NCBI RefSeq assembly: GCF_003515075.1
Contig: NZ_QWLV01000001.1
Coordinates: 493,175 to 557,174, forward strand
Source: Sphingomonas gilva
GTDB lineage: Bacteria; Pseudomonadota; Alphaproteobacteria; Sphingomonadales; Sphingomonadaceae
Length of the DNA stretch: 64,000 nucleotides
Reading direction: 5' to 3'
The translations under genes and the position numbers were made by a program. This document shows, piece by piece, positions 1-10,798 of the stretch. The notes beneath the pieces were generated by a model. The model was not told the origin of the DNA and ran no database searches. It saw nothing but the letters and a program-made list of their open reading frames with translations. The stretch's first letter is position 1. Each line of letters starts with the position of its first letter.

Positions 1-336
1 ATCCTGAAGCTCGACAGCGAACCGATCCGCCTGCCGACCGACAAGGCGGTGTCGCTGGGCGTGATCGTCAGCGAACTGGTCTCCAACGCCTGCAAATATG
101 CCTATCCGGAGGACAAGGACGGCGAGATCCGCGTCGCTCTGCGCCGCGAAGACCCGCATCATTTCGTGCTCCGCGTCGAGGACGACGGCTGCGGCATGCC
201 CCATGATGGCGCGATCAAGGGCACCGGCGTCGGTACCAAGCTGATCGCGGCGATGGCCAAGAGCCTGAAGAGCGCGATCGAGGTCGACGGCGCCGGGCAG
301 GGCGTGAAGGCGACGCTCAGGGCGGCGGTGGCCTGA
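1..336 (+). CDS. Sensor histidine kinase, C-terminal ATPase domain (5' truncated by window edge)
   Basis: The reading frame is open from base 1, so the gene begins outside the window and only the last 111 codons are present. The visible part is the ATP-binding (HATPase_c) domain. The N box reads ELVSNACKYAYP, the G1 box DDGCGMP and the G2 box GTGVGTKL. The ELVSNA-KYA form of the N box is typical of HisKA_2/HWE-type kinases common in alphaproteobacteria. Sensor and phosphoacceptor-histidine regions are not visible, so the signal cannot be inferred. The gene ends directly at a palindromic repeat element. Confidence 0.85.
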   Translation: MLKLDSEPIRLPTDKAVSLGVIVSELVSNACKYAYPEDKDGEIRVALRREDPHHFVLRVEDDGCGMPHDGAIKGTGVGTKLIAAMAKSLKSAIEVDGAGQGVKATLRAAVA

Positions 337-471
337 AATCCTCCCCGGCACGGGGAGGGGGACCGCCTGCCGAAGGCAGGTGGTGGAGGGGGCCCTCCAT
401 CAGAGCGGTTCTCGCGGCGAACCCCCTCCACCATGCTGCGCATGGTCCCCCTCCCCGTGCCGGGGAGGATT
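337..471. repeat. Symmetric palindromic intergenic element, family A, copy 1
   Basis: The element begins AATCCTCCCC and ends GGGGAGGATT, and these termini are inverted repeats. Inside, GGGGAGGGGGACC and GGTGGAGGGGG on the left mirror CCCCCTCCACC and GGTCCCCCTCCCC on the right. The right end overlaps the stop codon of mutS. Related copies with the same nested symmetry lie at 5629-5770 and 27393-27530. It could act as a bidirectional terminator for the two convergent genes, but it has no T tract. Confidence 0.8.
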
Positions 472-3064
472 AGTCAGCCAACCCTTTCAACCGGTACAAT
501 GCCTCAAGCGCTTCCCGTGGGCTGAGCGCATCCACATCCATCGCGGCAAGCGCATCGCGTAGCGGATCACTCGCTTCCTCTTCGGCCTGTATCGCGGCGG
601 CGAACAGCGGAAGATCGTCCAGCCCCGCCGCCAGCCCGCCGGTCGCAGCGCGGCCCGCCTCCAGTTTCGCGAGCACTGCCTTGGCCCGCGCCACCGCCGC
701 CGGGGGCATCCCCGCCAGCCGCGCCACGGCCAGGCCGTAGCTGCGATCCGCCGGTCCCTCCGCCACCTCGTGCAGCAGCACCAGATCGCCCTTCCACTCG
801 CGCGCGCGGACATGGTGGAGGGTGAGCGCGTCGCAGCGCTCCGCCAGCCGCGTCAGCTCGTGGTAATGCGTTGCGAACAGGCAGCGGCAGCGGTTGGTCT
901 CGTGAATCGCCTCGACCACCGCCCAGGCGATGGCGAGGCCGTCATAGGTCGAAGTGCCGCGCCCGACCTCGTCGAGGATGACGAAGCTATGCGGCGTGGC
1001 CTGGGCGAGGATCGCGGCGGTTTCGACCATCTCGACCATGAAGGTCGATCGGCCCCGCGCGAGATTGTCCGACGCGCCGACCCGGCTGAACAGCCGGTCG
1101 ATCAGGCCGAGCCGCGCGCGCGCCGCGGGCACATAGGCGCCCGCCTGCGCCAGCACCGCGATCAGGGCGTTCTGGCGCAGGAAGGTCGACTTGCCGCCCA
1201 TGTTCGGGCCGGTGACCAGCCACAGCCGCGAGCTTTCGGAGAGCGCGCAATCGTTGGCGACGAAGCGCTCGCCCGATTTCGCCACCGCCGCCTCGACCAC
1301 CGGATGCCGCCCGCCTTCGACCTCGAAACAGGCATGATCGACCAGCGACGGCCGCGCCCATCCGCCTTCCGCCGCGCGCTCGGCGAGGCCGGCGGCGACG
1401 TCGATCCGCGCCAGCGCGTCGGCCGTGGCGGCGATGGCGAGGCGCTTGTCGAGCGCGGCGGCGGTGAGATCCTCCAGATGCGCCGCCTCGGCCGCCAGCG
1501 CGTGCGCGCCCGCCTGGGTCACCCGGCTCGCCGCCTCGTGCAGCGCCGGTTCGTTGAAGCGCACCACCCCCGCCAGCGTCTGGCGATGGGTGAAGCCCGA
1601 ATCCTGCGCCATCAGCGCGTCGGCGTGCTTCGCCGGCACCTCGACATGATAGCCGAGCACATTGTTGTGGCGGATCTTGAGCTGGCTGATTCGCGTGCGT
1701 GTGCGGTAATCCGCCTCCAGCCGTGCGATCGCCCGCCTTCCGTCGCCCCCCGTGGCGCGCAGATCGTCGAGCGCGGCGTCATAACCCTCGGCGATATAGC
1801 CGCCCGCACCGGCGTCGATCGGCGGGGAGGGGACGAGTGCACGCGTGAGCAGATCGGTGAGGGCCCCGTGCCCACCGAGCGTGGGCAGCAGGCCGGCAAG
1901 CAGGTCCGGCGGCCGCTCGATCCGCCCGAGCCTCACGCCCAGTGCGCGCGCTGCCTCCAGCCCGTCGCGCAACTGGCCCAGGTCGCGCGGAGACCCGCGT
2001 CCCGCCGCCAGCCGTCCCAGCGCGCGGCCGATATCGGGCAGCGCCTTCAATGCCTCGCGCGTGGCGGCGCGCAGTGCGGAATCGTCATGGAACAGCTGGA
2101 CCAGGTCGAGCCGCGCGTCGATCGCGGCGCGGTCCATCAATGGCGCTGCGATATCCTCGGCGAGCAACCGCGCGCCCGCGCCGGTGACGCTTCGGTCGAT
2201 GCAGTCGAGCAGGCTCCCCCTGCGGCCGCCGCCGGCGACCTGGGTCAGCTCAAGGCTTTCCCGCGTCGCGGCGTCGATCGCCATGTGCTGGGCGACGGCG
2301 GCGATGCGCGGCGGCTGGAGGAAGGGCAGGCGGCCCTTGGCGGTGTGATCGAGATAATGGACCAGCCCGCCCGCAGCCGACAGCGCGGCGCGGTCGAACC
2401 GGCCGAAGCCGTCGAGCGTCGCGACGCCGAACAGCGCCTTCAGCCGCGCCTCGCCGCGCGCGCTGTCGAACTCGCCGCGCGGACGGGTGACGGTGGCGCG
2501 CGCATTGTCTTCCACGCCGACCACCTCCGCCGCGCCCAGCCGTGCGAGGACCGCATCCAGGCCGGCGGCATCGGTCGGGATCACCTCGAACCGTCCGGTC
2601 GAGACGTCGGCCGCCGCGACCGCCATTGCGCCGCCCGCTTCGCCGATCGCCGCGCACCAGTTGGCCGAACGCGAGTCGAGCAAAGCCTCCTCGGTCAGCG
2701 TGCCCGCCGTCACCACGCGGATGATGCCGCGCGCGACCAGCGCCTTCGATCCCATCCGCGCGCGTGCTTCCGCCGGCGTTTCGGTCTGCTCGGCGATGGC
2801 GACGCGGTGGCCCGCCTTGATCAGCCGCGCGAGATAGCTTTCCGCCGAATGAGCGGGGACGCCGCACATCGGCACCTTCTGCCCCTCATGCTCGCCGCGC
2901 GCGGTGAGCGCGATATCGAGCGCGGCGGCGGCGATCTTCGCGTCTTCGAAGAACATCTCGAAGAAATCGCCCATGCGGTAGAACAGCAGGCAATCGGGCG
3001 CTTCGGCCTTGAGCGCGAGATATTGCGCCATCATCGGAGTGGGGGCGGAAGGGGCGTCTGCCAT
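470..3064 (-). CDS. mutS: DNA mismatch repair protein MutS
   Basis: 864 aa, the usual length for MutS. It recognises base mismatches and small loops and starts methyl-independent repair together with MutL. The N-terminal mismatch-recognition domain has the Phe-X-Glu element as FFE (residues 34-36, in MGDFFEMFFED). The C-terminal ABC-type ATPase has Walker A GPNMGGKS (619-626) and Walker B with signature FVILDEVGRGTST (about 694-706). The Phe-X-Glu element and the ATPase motifs separate it from MutS2, which has no N-terminal recognition domain. The gene stands alone, convergent with the kinase fragment and divergent from maeB. Confidence 0.97.
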   Translation of the reverse strand: MADAPSAPTPMMAQYLALKAEAPDCLLFYRMGDFFEMFFEDAKIAAAALDIALTARGEHEGQKVPMCGVPAHSAESYLARLIKAGHRVAIAEQTETPAEARARMGSKALVARGIIRVVTAGTLTEEALLDSRSANWCAAIGEAGGAMAVAAADVSTGRFEVIPTDAAGLDAVLARLGAAEVVGVEDNARATVTRPRGEFDSARGEARLKALFGVATLDGFGRFDRAALSAAGGLVHYLDHTAKGRLPFLQPPRIAAVAQHMAIDAATRESLELTQVAGGGRRGSLLDCIDRSVTGAGARLLAEDIAAPLMDRAAIDARLDLVQLFHDDSALRAATREALKALPDIGRALGRLAAGRGSPRDLGQLRDGLEAARALGVRLGRIERPPDLLAGLLPTLGGHGALTDLLTRALVPSPPIDAGAGGYIAEGYDAALDDLRATGGDGRRAIARLEADYRTRTRISQLKIRHNNVLGYHVEVPAKHADALMAQDSGFTHRQTLAGVVRFNEPALHEAASRVTQAGAHALAAEAAHLEDLTAAALDKRLAIAATADALARIDVAAGLAERAAEGGWARPSLVDHACFEVEGGRHPVVEAAVAKSGERFVANDCALSESSRLWLVTGPNMGGKSTFLRQNALIAVLAQAGAYVPAARARLGLIDRLFSRVGASDNLARGRSTFMVEMVETAAILAQATPHSFVILDEVGRGTSTYDGLAIAWAVVEAIHETNRCRCLFATHYHELTRLAERCDALTLHHVRAREWKGDLVLLHEVAEGPADRSYGLAVARLAGMPPAAVARAKAVLAKLEAGRAATGGLAAGLDDLPLFAAAIQAEEEASDPLRDALAAMDVDALSPREALEALYRLKGLAD

Positions 3065-3366
3065 CGGTTGGGCGGAGGTAGCGGAGGAAGCCGGAAGGGG
3101 AAAGTCCGGCCTGTCCTACATCGGCGCGATATGCCATGGTCGGGGCATATGGCCGTTCGTTCGATCAGTTTGCGCCAGTCCCGTCACTGCTGTGGTCAAC
3201 GGTTCATCGCACTCCCGACTGTACGTGCCATAACCTTCCTTACCTTCGGGAAAGCGTACAGCGGCGCGAATCGCTCGCGACTCGGCCTGTCATCCTTTTC
3301 GCGCTCGCGCCGCTTGCCTCGAACCGCTCCATCCCTAAAGACTGCCCGCCAGCCAGGGAGAGACGG
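3065..3366. other. Divergent intergenic region mutS/maeB
   Basis: This 302-bp gap separates the divergent starts of mutS and maeB, so it should hold both promoters. No promoter matching a strong consensus was identified. One clear dyad is visible: ATATGCC at 3129-3135 and GGCATAT at 3144-3150 with an 8-nt spacer. It could be a regulator site or a small hairpin. A purine-rich ribosome-binding site (AGGGAGAGACGG) precedes the maeB ATG. No convincing gene is present. Confidence 0.5.
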
Positions 3367-5625
<2,259 letters not shown>

Positions 5626-5628
5626 CCT

Positions 5629-5770
5629 AAATCCTCCCCCAGCTTGTCTGGGGGAGGGGGACCGTCCGAAGGACGGTGGAGGGGGAAAGCCACAAGCGCT
5701 AAGCCACCCGCAAGCCCCCTCCACCGCACTTCGTGCGGTCCCCCTCCCCCGCTGAAGCGGGGGAGGATTT
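5629..5770. repeat. Symmetric palindromic intergenic element, family A, copy 2
   Basis: The element starts AAATCCTCCCCC and ends GGGGGAGGATTT. It contains the same nested half-sites as copy 1: GGGGGAGGGGGACCG and GGTGGAGGGGG mirrored by CCCCCTCCACC and GGTCCCCCTCCCCC. It lies between the convergent stop codons of maeB and an SDR gene and overlaps the SDR stop codon. Confidence 0.8.
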
Positions 5771-6557
5771 AAGCGTCGATGCTCGTCCCCAGCGCGGCGT
5801 TCACCAGGCCGCCGTCGCAGACGATGGTGTCGCCAACGATGTAATCGCCCGCGCGGCTGGCGAGGAAGATCGCGGTGCCGGCCATGTCCTCAGCCTCGCC
5901 GATGCGCTTGGCCGGGATGCCCTTGGCCACCTCGTCGCCATGATCACGCGCCGCGCGGTTCATCTCGCTGGCGAATGCGCCCGGCGCGATCGAGGTGACG
6001 TTGATGTGATCGCGGATCAGCCGCGCGGCGAGGCGCTTGGTCAGATAGATCAGCGCCGATTTGGAGGCGTGATAGCTGTAGGTGTCCCACGGGTTGAGCC
6101 GGAGGCCGTCGATCGAGGTGATGTTGATCACCTTGGCCGGCCGCGCCGCCGATCCCGCCGCCTTGAGCGCGGGGTGCAGCGCCTGGGTGAGGAAGAAGGG
6201 CGACTTGACGTTCAGGTCCATCACCTTGTCCCAGCCATGTTCGGGGAATTCCTCGAACGGCACGCCCCATGCCGCGCCGGCATTGTTGACCAGGATGTCG
6301 AGCCTGTCCTCCACCTCGCCGTAGCGCGCGGCGAGGTTCCTCGCGCCCTCGACGGTCGAGATGTCCTGCGGCAGCGCGATGCAGTTGGGTCCGAGCTCGG
6401 CGGCGGTCTCATCGCACGCGTCGGCCTTGCGGCTGGAGATATAGACCTTCGCCCCCTGTGCGACGAAGCCCGCGGCAATCATCCTGCCGATCCCGCGCGA
6501 TCCCCCGGTGACGAGCGCGGTGCGGCCTTGAAGCGAAAACAGCTTGCTGGTGTCCAT
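5769..6557 (-). CDS. Short-chain dehydrogenase/reductase (SDR)
   Basis: 262 aa classical SDR. The nucleotide-binding motif TGGSRGIG is at residues 17-24, NNAG at 91-94, and the catalytic set is Ser148, Tyr162 and Lys166 (YHASK). It should oxidise or reduce a hydroxyl/keto group with NAD(P)(H). The substrate cannot be read from sequence, though the neighbouring acyl-CoA dehydrogenase suggests fatty-acid, isoprenoid or steroid-like catabolism. The frame extends to 6638 but that part runs through a palindromic repeat. The ATG at 6557 starts the conserved MDTSKLFSLQGRTALVTGG region. Confidence 0.93.
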   Translation of the reverse strand: MDTSKLFSLQGRTALVTGGSRGIGRMIAAGFVAQGAKVYISSRKADACDETAAELGPNCIALPQDISTVEGARNLAARYGEVEDRLDILVNNAGAAWGVPFEEFPEHGWDKVMDLNVKSPFFLTQALHPALKAAGSAARPAKVINITSIDGLRLNPWDTYSYHASKSALIYLTKRLAARLIRDHINVTSIAPGAFASEMNRAARDHGDEVAKGIPAKRIGEAEDMAGTAIFLASRAGDYIVGDTIVCDGGLVNAALGTSIDA

Positions 6558-6561
6558 GTGG

Positions 6562-6680
6562 TTCTCCCTCTCCCCTTCAGGGGAGAGGGCCGGGGAGAGG
6601 GGCAGTCTCTCCACATCCGGCCCTGTTGATTGTTGCACACTGCCCCTCTCCCAACCCTCTCCCCTGAAGGGGAGAGGGCT
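6562..6680. repeat. Palindromic intergenic element, family B, copy 1
   Basis: Two perfect dyads built from CCCTCTCCCC and GGGGAGAGGG lie at 6566-6589 and 6655-6678, one with a TTCA-type centre and the other with TGAA. They are inverted relative to each other about a centre near 6622. The sequence between them also has GGGGAGAGGGGC mirrored by GCCCCTCTCCC. The element fills the gap between the acyl-CoA dehydrogenase and the SDR. A copy with the same arms starts at 63863, and a relative is at 26487-26640. Confidence 0.75.
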
Positions 6681-6683
6681 TTA

Positions 6684-7826
6684 TCAGCCACCCCTCTTCA
6701 CCGTCTCGCGGGCGATGATGATCTGCTGGATCTGGCTGGTGCCCTCGTAGATGCGGAACAGGCGGACGTCGCGGTACAGCCGCTCGATCCCGTAATCGGC
6801 GATATAGCCCGCGCCGCCGAAGATCTGCACCGCGCGGTCCGCCACCCGGCCGACCATCTCGCTGGCGTAGTATTTGGCCGCCGCGGCCTCCATCGTCGTG
6901 TTCTCCCCGCCGTCCTTCATCTCAGCAGTCTGGAGGACCAGCGCCCTCGCCGCGAGCGCCTCCGTCTTCGCATCGGCGATCATCGCCTGGATCAGCTGGT
7001 GTTCGGCGAGCGGCTTGCCGAACTGCTTTCGCTCGCTCGCATAGGCGACGCAATCGGCGATCAGCCGCTCGGCGACGCCGACGCACACGCCCGAGATGTG
7101 CAGCCGGCCGCGATCGAGCACGCGCATCGCGATCTTGAAGCCCTCGCCTTCCTCGCCCAGCCGGTATCTGGCGGGGACGGGCACCTCGTCGAAATTGACG
7201 TCGGCGACCTTGGCGCCCCTTTGTCCCATCTTCTTCTCGGGCTCACCCACGCTCAGCCCCGGCAAGTCGCGCGGAACGAGGAAGGCGGAAACGCCGCCCG
7301 CACCCTCGCCGCCGGTGCGGGCCATGACGGTGAACAGGTCGGCCTTGTCGGCATTGGTGATGAAACGCTTGGTGCCGCTGAGCTTGTAGACGTCGCCGTC
7401 GCGTACCGCGCGGGTCTTCACGGCGGCCGAATCCGATCCGACGTCGGGCTCGGTCAGCGCGAAGCTGGTGACGACCTCGCCCGACGCAATGCGCGGCAGC
7501 CATTCGGCCTTCTGCTCCTCGGTCCCGGCGATGACGAGACCCTGCGATCCGATCCCGACATTGGTGCCGAAGGTCGAACGGAAGGCGGGAGTCGTGCGGC
7601 CCAGCTCGATCGCGACCCTCACTTCCTCGGCCATCGTCAGGCCCAGCCCGCCATATTTCTCGTCGATCGACAGGCCGTAGAGGCCCATTTCGCGCATCTC
7701 GCGAATGACGTCGTCGGGGATCGCGTCGTCCGCCTCGACCTGCGCTTCCAGCGGGCGCAACCGCTCACTGACGAAGCGGCGCACCATGTCGATCAGCGCA
7801 TCGAAGGTTTCGGCGTCGAGCGCCAT
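6684..7826 (-). CDS. Acyl-CoA dehydrogenase
   Basis: 380 aa FAD enzyme that introduces the alpha-beta double bond in an acyl-CoA and passes electrons to ETF. The family signature FALTEPDVGSDS lies at about residues 129-140, and the C-terminal catalytic-base region reads RIYEGTSQIQ with Glu361. Its length is the short-chain ACAD norm. It is transcribed toward the SDR across a repeat element and diverges from a second SDR at 7957, which suggests a small catabolic cluster. The acyl chain specificity cannot be stated. Confidence 0.95.
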   Translation of the reverse strand: MALDAETFDALIDMVRRFVSERLRPLEAQVEADDAIPDDVIREMREMGLYGLSIDEKYGGLGLTMAEEVRVAIELGRTTPAFRSTFGTNVGIGSQGLVIAGTEEQKAEWLPRIASGEVVTSFALTEPDVGSDSAAVKTRAVRDGDVYKLSGTKRFITNADKADLFTVMARTGGEGAGGVSAFLVPRDLPGLSVGEPEKKMGQRGAKVADVNFDEVPVPARYRLGEEGEGFKIAMRVLDRGRLHISGVCVGVAERLIADCVAYASERKQFGKPLAEHQLIQAMIADAKTEALAARALVLQTAEMKDGGENTTMEAAAAKYYASEMVGRVADRAVQIFGGAGYIADYGIERLYRDVRLFRIYEGTSQIQQIIIARETVKRGG

Positions 7827-7956
7827 GGCCGTCCTCTCCTGTTTGCCGTTGCCGACGAGCTATAACGTGGCCGCGCCACACCGCAATTTCAAAAACCGCG
7901 CATTGACGCGCGCAAACCCCATACTATCGTCACGCAAAACGAAAATGGAGAGGTCG

Positions 7957-8790
7957 ATGCGACGGTTCGAGGGCAGGCGTGCGGTGGTGACCGGCGGCGC
8001 ATCGGGAATCGGCCGCGCTACCGCGCTGCGTCTGGCCGGCGAAGGCGCCGAGGTGCTGATCGGCGATATCGACGAGGAGGGCGCGAGGGCGGTGGTCGCC
8101 GAGGGCGAGGGGCGGATCGCCTTCCAGCGCTGCGACGTGACCGACCCTGGCGACATCGCATCGCTGATGGTGACCGCCGACACGGCCGGCGGCATCGATG
8201 CGCTGTTCAACAACGCGGGCGCGGGCGGGACGCGCGCGGTGATCGACGAGATCGACGTCGCCGGCTGGGACGCGACGCAGAACCTGCTGCTCCGCTCGGT
8301 CGCGCTGGGCATTCGCGAGGCCGCGCCGCTGATGGCGAAGCGCGGGGGCGGCGCGATCGTCAACACCGCCTCAATCGCTGCGTTGATGTCGGGCGCGGCG
8401 CCGACCGCCTATTCGGTGGCGAAGGCGGGCGTGCTGCACCTGAGCCGCATGGCCGCCGCCGACCTCGCGCGCCACCGCATCCGCGTGAACGCGGTGTGCC
8501 CTGGTTTCATCACCACCAACATCTTCACCTCGACCGTCGGGATCGAGGGCGAGAAGCGCGACCAGGCCAACAGGGTCATCGCGCAGATGGCGTCGAACGC
8601 GCAGCCGATCGCGCGCGCCGGCCTGCCGGAAGACATCGCGGCGGCGGTCGCCTATCTGCTCAGCGACGATGCGAGCTTCGTCACCGGCACGCACATCCTG
8701 GTCGATGGCGGCATGGCGGTGGGGATGCGGCACAGTTGGGATCCCGATACGCCCGGCCTGTTCGACAGCCTGGCGGCGTTCGCGGCGTGA
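7957..8790 (+). CDS. Short-chain dehydrogenase/reductase (SDR), probably NAD-dependent
   Basis: 277 aa classical SDR. TGGASGIG is at residues 12-19, NNAG at 85-88, and the catalytic residues are Ser139, Tyr152 and Lys156 (YSVAK). Asp37 at the end of beta-2 (IGDID) favours NAD over NADP. The start at 7957 has GGAGAGG six to seven bases upstream, while an in-frame ATG at 7945 lacks one. The gene is followed by an MFS transporter whose GTG start overlaps its stop, so the two are co-translated. A role in oxidising an imported alcohol substrate is inferred only. Confidence 0.94.
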   Translation: MRRFEGRRAVVTGGASGIGRATALRLAGEGAEVLIGDIDEEGARAVVAEGEGRIAFQRCDVTDPGDIASLMVTADTAGGIDALFNNAGAGGTRAVIDEIDVAGWDATQNLLLRSVALGIREAAPLMAKRGGGAIVNTASIAALMSGAAPTAYSVAKAGVLHLSRMAAADLARHRIRVNAVCPGFITTNIFTSTVGIEGEKRDQANRVIAQMASNAQPIARAGLPEDIAAAVAYLLSDDASFVTGTHILVDGGMAVGMRHSWDPDTPGLFDSLAAFAA

Positions 8791-10265
8791 GTTCTCAGCA
8801 CTCCGCCACGCCCGCGCCCCGCGCTTTGTCGGCGCGCAGCCGCTGGTCGTTCGGCCTGGGCAGTTTGGCGTACGGCGTGAAGGACAGCGGATTCGCGACC
8901 TTCCTGCTGATCTATTACAATCAGGTGGTGGGCCTGCCGGCTGCGAGCGTGGGCATCGCGATCATGTGCGCGCTGGTGATCGAGGCCTTCGCCGATCCGC
9001 TGGTCGGCACGCTGAGCGATCGGACGCGCAGCCGCTGGGGCCGGCGGCATCCGTGGATGTATGCCTCCGCCCTGCCCGTGGCGCTCGGCTGGGTGCTGCT
9101 GTTCAACCCGCCGGAGATGGGCGAGGGGGCGACGCTCGTCTATCTGTTCTCCGCGGCGCTGCTGGTGCGGATCGCGCTTTCCATGTTCGAGATACCCTCG
9201 GTCGCGCTCGGGCCGGAGCTGTCGAGCGACTATGACGAACGGACAAGGCTCTTTTCCTACCGTTATCTGTTCGGCTGGGGGGCGGGGCTGCTGATGCTGT
9301 TCCTCGCTTACGGCGTGTTCCTGGTCCCGAGCCCCGAATATCCCAACGGGCTGACCAATGCCGATGGCTATACCGCCTTCGCGCTGACCGGCGCGGCGAT
9401 CATGTTCGTCGCGATCATCGTCTCCTCGATCGGCCTGCATCATGAGATTCCGCGCCTGCCAAAGGCCGACGCGAACGTCGCCGGGCTTCGCCAGCATTTC
9501 GGCGAATTTGCGGAGAGCATCCGCAACAAGGCGTTTCTGGTGCTGATGGCGGCCGGGCTGTTCGCCTATACCGCGCAGGGCATCTCGTTCGCGCTCTCCA
9601 ACTATATGTATCCCTTCGTCTGGCGGTTCAGCGGCGGCACGCTGCAGCTGGTGCCGGTGGTGCTGTTCATCGCCGCGATCATCGCGTTCTTCGGCGCGCC
9701 CATGCTGGCCAGGCGCGGCGACAAGCCGCGCGTCGCGATGCGGCTGATGGTCGCCAACGGCGTGTTCGCCGCCGCCCCCTATCTGCTCCGCCTCGCCGGC
9801 ATTCTGCCCGAACCGGGCACGACCGGCCAGGTGGCGATCCTCTTCGTCTTCTTCATCGTCAACACCGCCTGCGGCATCGGCGCCTTCATCGTCGGCGCAT
9901 CGATGATGGCGGACGTCGTCGAGGATTCGGAAACGCGCACCGGCCGCCGTTCCGAAGGCGTGTTCTTCGCCGGCTCCTTCTTCGTGCAGAAGCTGGTCGG
10001 CGGGCTCGGCATCGGCATGGCGGGGCTGATCCTGTGGTTCGCAGGCTTTCCCGACGCGGCCAAACCGGGCGAAGTCGGCGAAGCGACCATCGATCGCCTG
10101 ACCATCGTCTTCATGGCGCTGCATTTCAGCACCACGATCGCGGCGGCGATCTGCTACCGTTTCTTTCCCTTCGGCCGCGCCGAACACGAGGAACGGCTCG
10201 CCCGTGTGCTCCGCGCCGAGGTGGAGGCGGTCGCGCCCTCGCCGCTTAGCGGGCCACCAGCCTGA
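8787..10265 (+). CDS. MFS transporter, GPH (glycoside-pentoside-hexuronide:cation)-like
   Basis: 492 aa with about 12 hydrophobic segments. The start is a GTG that overlaps the stop codon of the upstream SDR (GTGA), which fixes the N terminus as VSSQHSATP. The early sequence DPLVGTLSDRTRSRWGRR is the MFS loop 2-3 motif in the form seen in the GPH/MFS_2 sugar-cation symporters. Linkage to the SDR and acyl-CoA dehydrogenase genes rather than to glycosidases leaves the substrate open. The last 20 bp overlap the 3' end of the convergent SH3-domain gene. Confidence 0.9.
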   Translation: MSSQHSATPAPRALSARSRWSFGLGSLAYGVKDSGFATFLLIYYNQVVGLPAASVGIAIMCALVIEAFADPLVGTLSDRTRSRWGRRHPWMYASALPVALGWVLLFNPPEMGEGATLVYLFSAALLVRIALSMFEIPSVALGPELSSDYDERTRLFSYRYLFGWGAGLLMLFLAYGVFLVPSPEYPNGLTNADGYTAFALTGAAIMFVAIIVSSIGLHHEIPRLPKADANVAGLRQHFGEFAESIRNKAFLVLMAAGLFAYTAQGISFALSNYMYPFVWRFSGGTLQLVPVVLFIAAIIAFFGAPMLARRGDKPRVAMRLMVANGVFAAAPYLLRLAGILPEPGTTGQVAILFVFFIVNTACGIGAFIVGASMMADVVEDSETRTGRRSEGVFFAGSFFVQKLVGGLGIGMAGLILWFAGFPDAAKPGEVGEATIDRLTIVFMALHFSTTIAAAICYRFFPFGRAEHEERLARVLRAEVEAVAPSPLSGPPA

Positions 10266-10710
10266 CGAACGCGCTCGATATCCAGCCCGATCGGCACGGG
10301 CCTTCATAGCCCTGCGCACGCTCGACCGGGCCCGATACGCCGCAATCGAGATCGGGCTGGCCGGGAGGCGGATAGACCACGCCCAGCCAGCGCTGATCGA
10401 GCGAGCGCGAGCAGATGGCGACGCGCATATCGGCGGCGAGCGCATCGACCTTCTCGGCCTCGCCGAACGGGGCGGCGCGCACGTCGAGCGCCTTGGTGTT
10501 GACCACCCGCCCGGTGCCGAGACAGGCGTTGAAACGCGGCCCGCCCTCACCGATGCGCACCGGCTGCGCGCCCGGATCGAGCGGCTGCGATTGCGGGGAG
10601 ACGGGCGGACGCGGATCGCCCGCCTGGCCCGAATTGCCGATCGCGTCGGCGACATCGGTGCCTTGTTGGCAGGCGGCGAGCAGCAGCAGCAGAGGCAAGG
10701 CGCGGTTCAT
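10246..10710 (-). CDS. SH3-domain secreted/lipoprotein-like protein
   Basis: 154 aa. A short hydrophobic N terminus ends LLLLLAACQQG, an acceptable lipobox, so it is probably a lipoprotein of the cell envelope. The region from about residue 70 (LDVRAAPFGEAEKVDAL through RSGWISSAFVRLV) has the pattern of a bacterial SH3 domain, with paired cysteines that may form disulfides. Function is unknown. SH3 modules in secreted bacterial proteins often bind peptidoglycan. Its 3' end overlaps the convergent MFS gene by 20 bp. Confidence 0.75.
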   Translation of the reverse strand: MNRALPLLLLLAACQQGTDVADAIGNSGQAGDPRPPVSPQSQPLDPGAQPVRIGEGGPRFNACLGTGRVVNTKALDVRAAPFGEAEKVDALAADMRVAICSRSLDQRWLGVVYPPPGQPDLDCGVSGPVERAQGYEGPCRSGWISSAFVRLVAR

Positions 10711-10798
10711 GCGCGGCAGCGTAGCTGGTCCCCTGATACTTGTCGAAGGGGTCCGGCACGGTCTAGCCTGTCAGCATCCCCGTTCTGCTGATGGAAAT

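Noticed and set aside
7903..7927. Promoter TTGACG with TACTAT upstream of the 7957 SDR
   Set aside because: The spacing between the two hexamers is only 13 bases, too short for a normal sigma-70 promoter.
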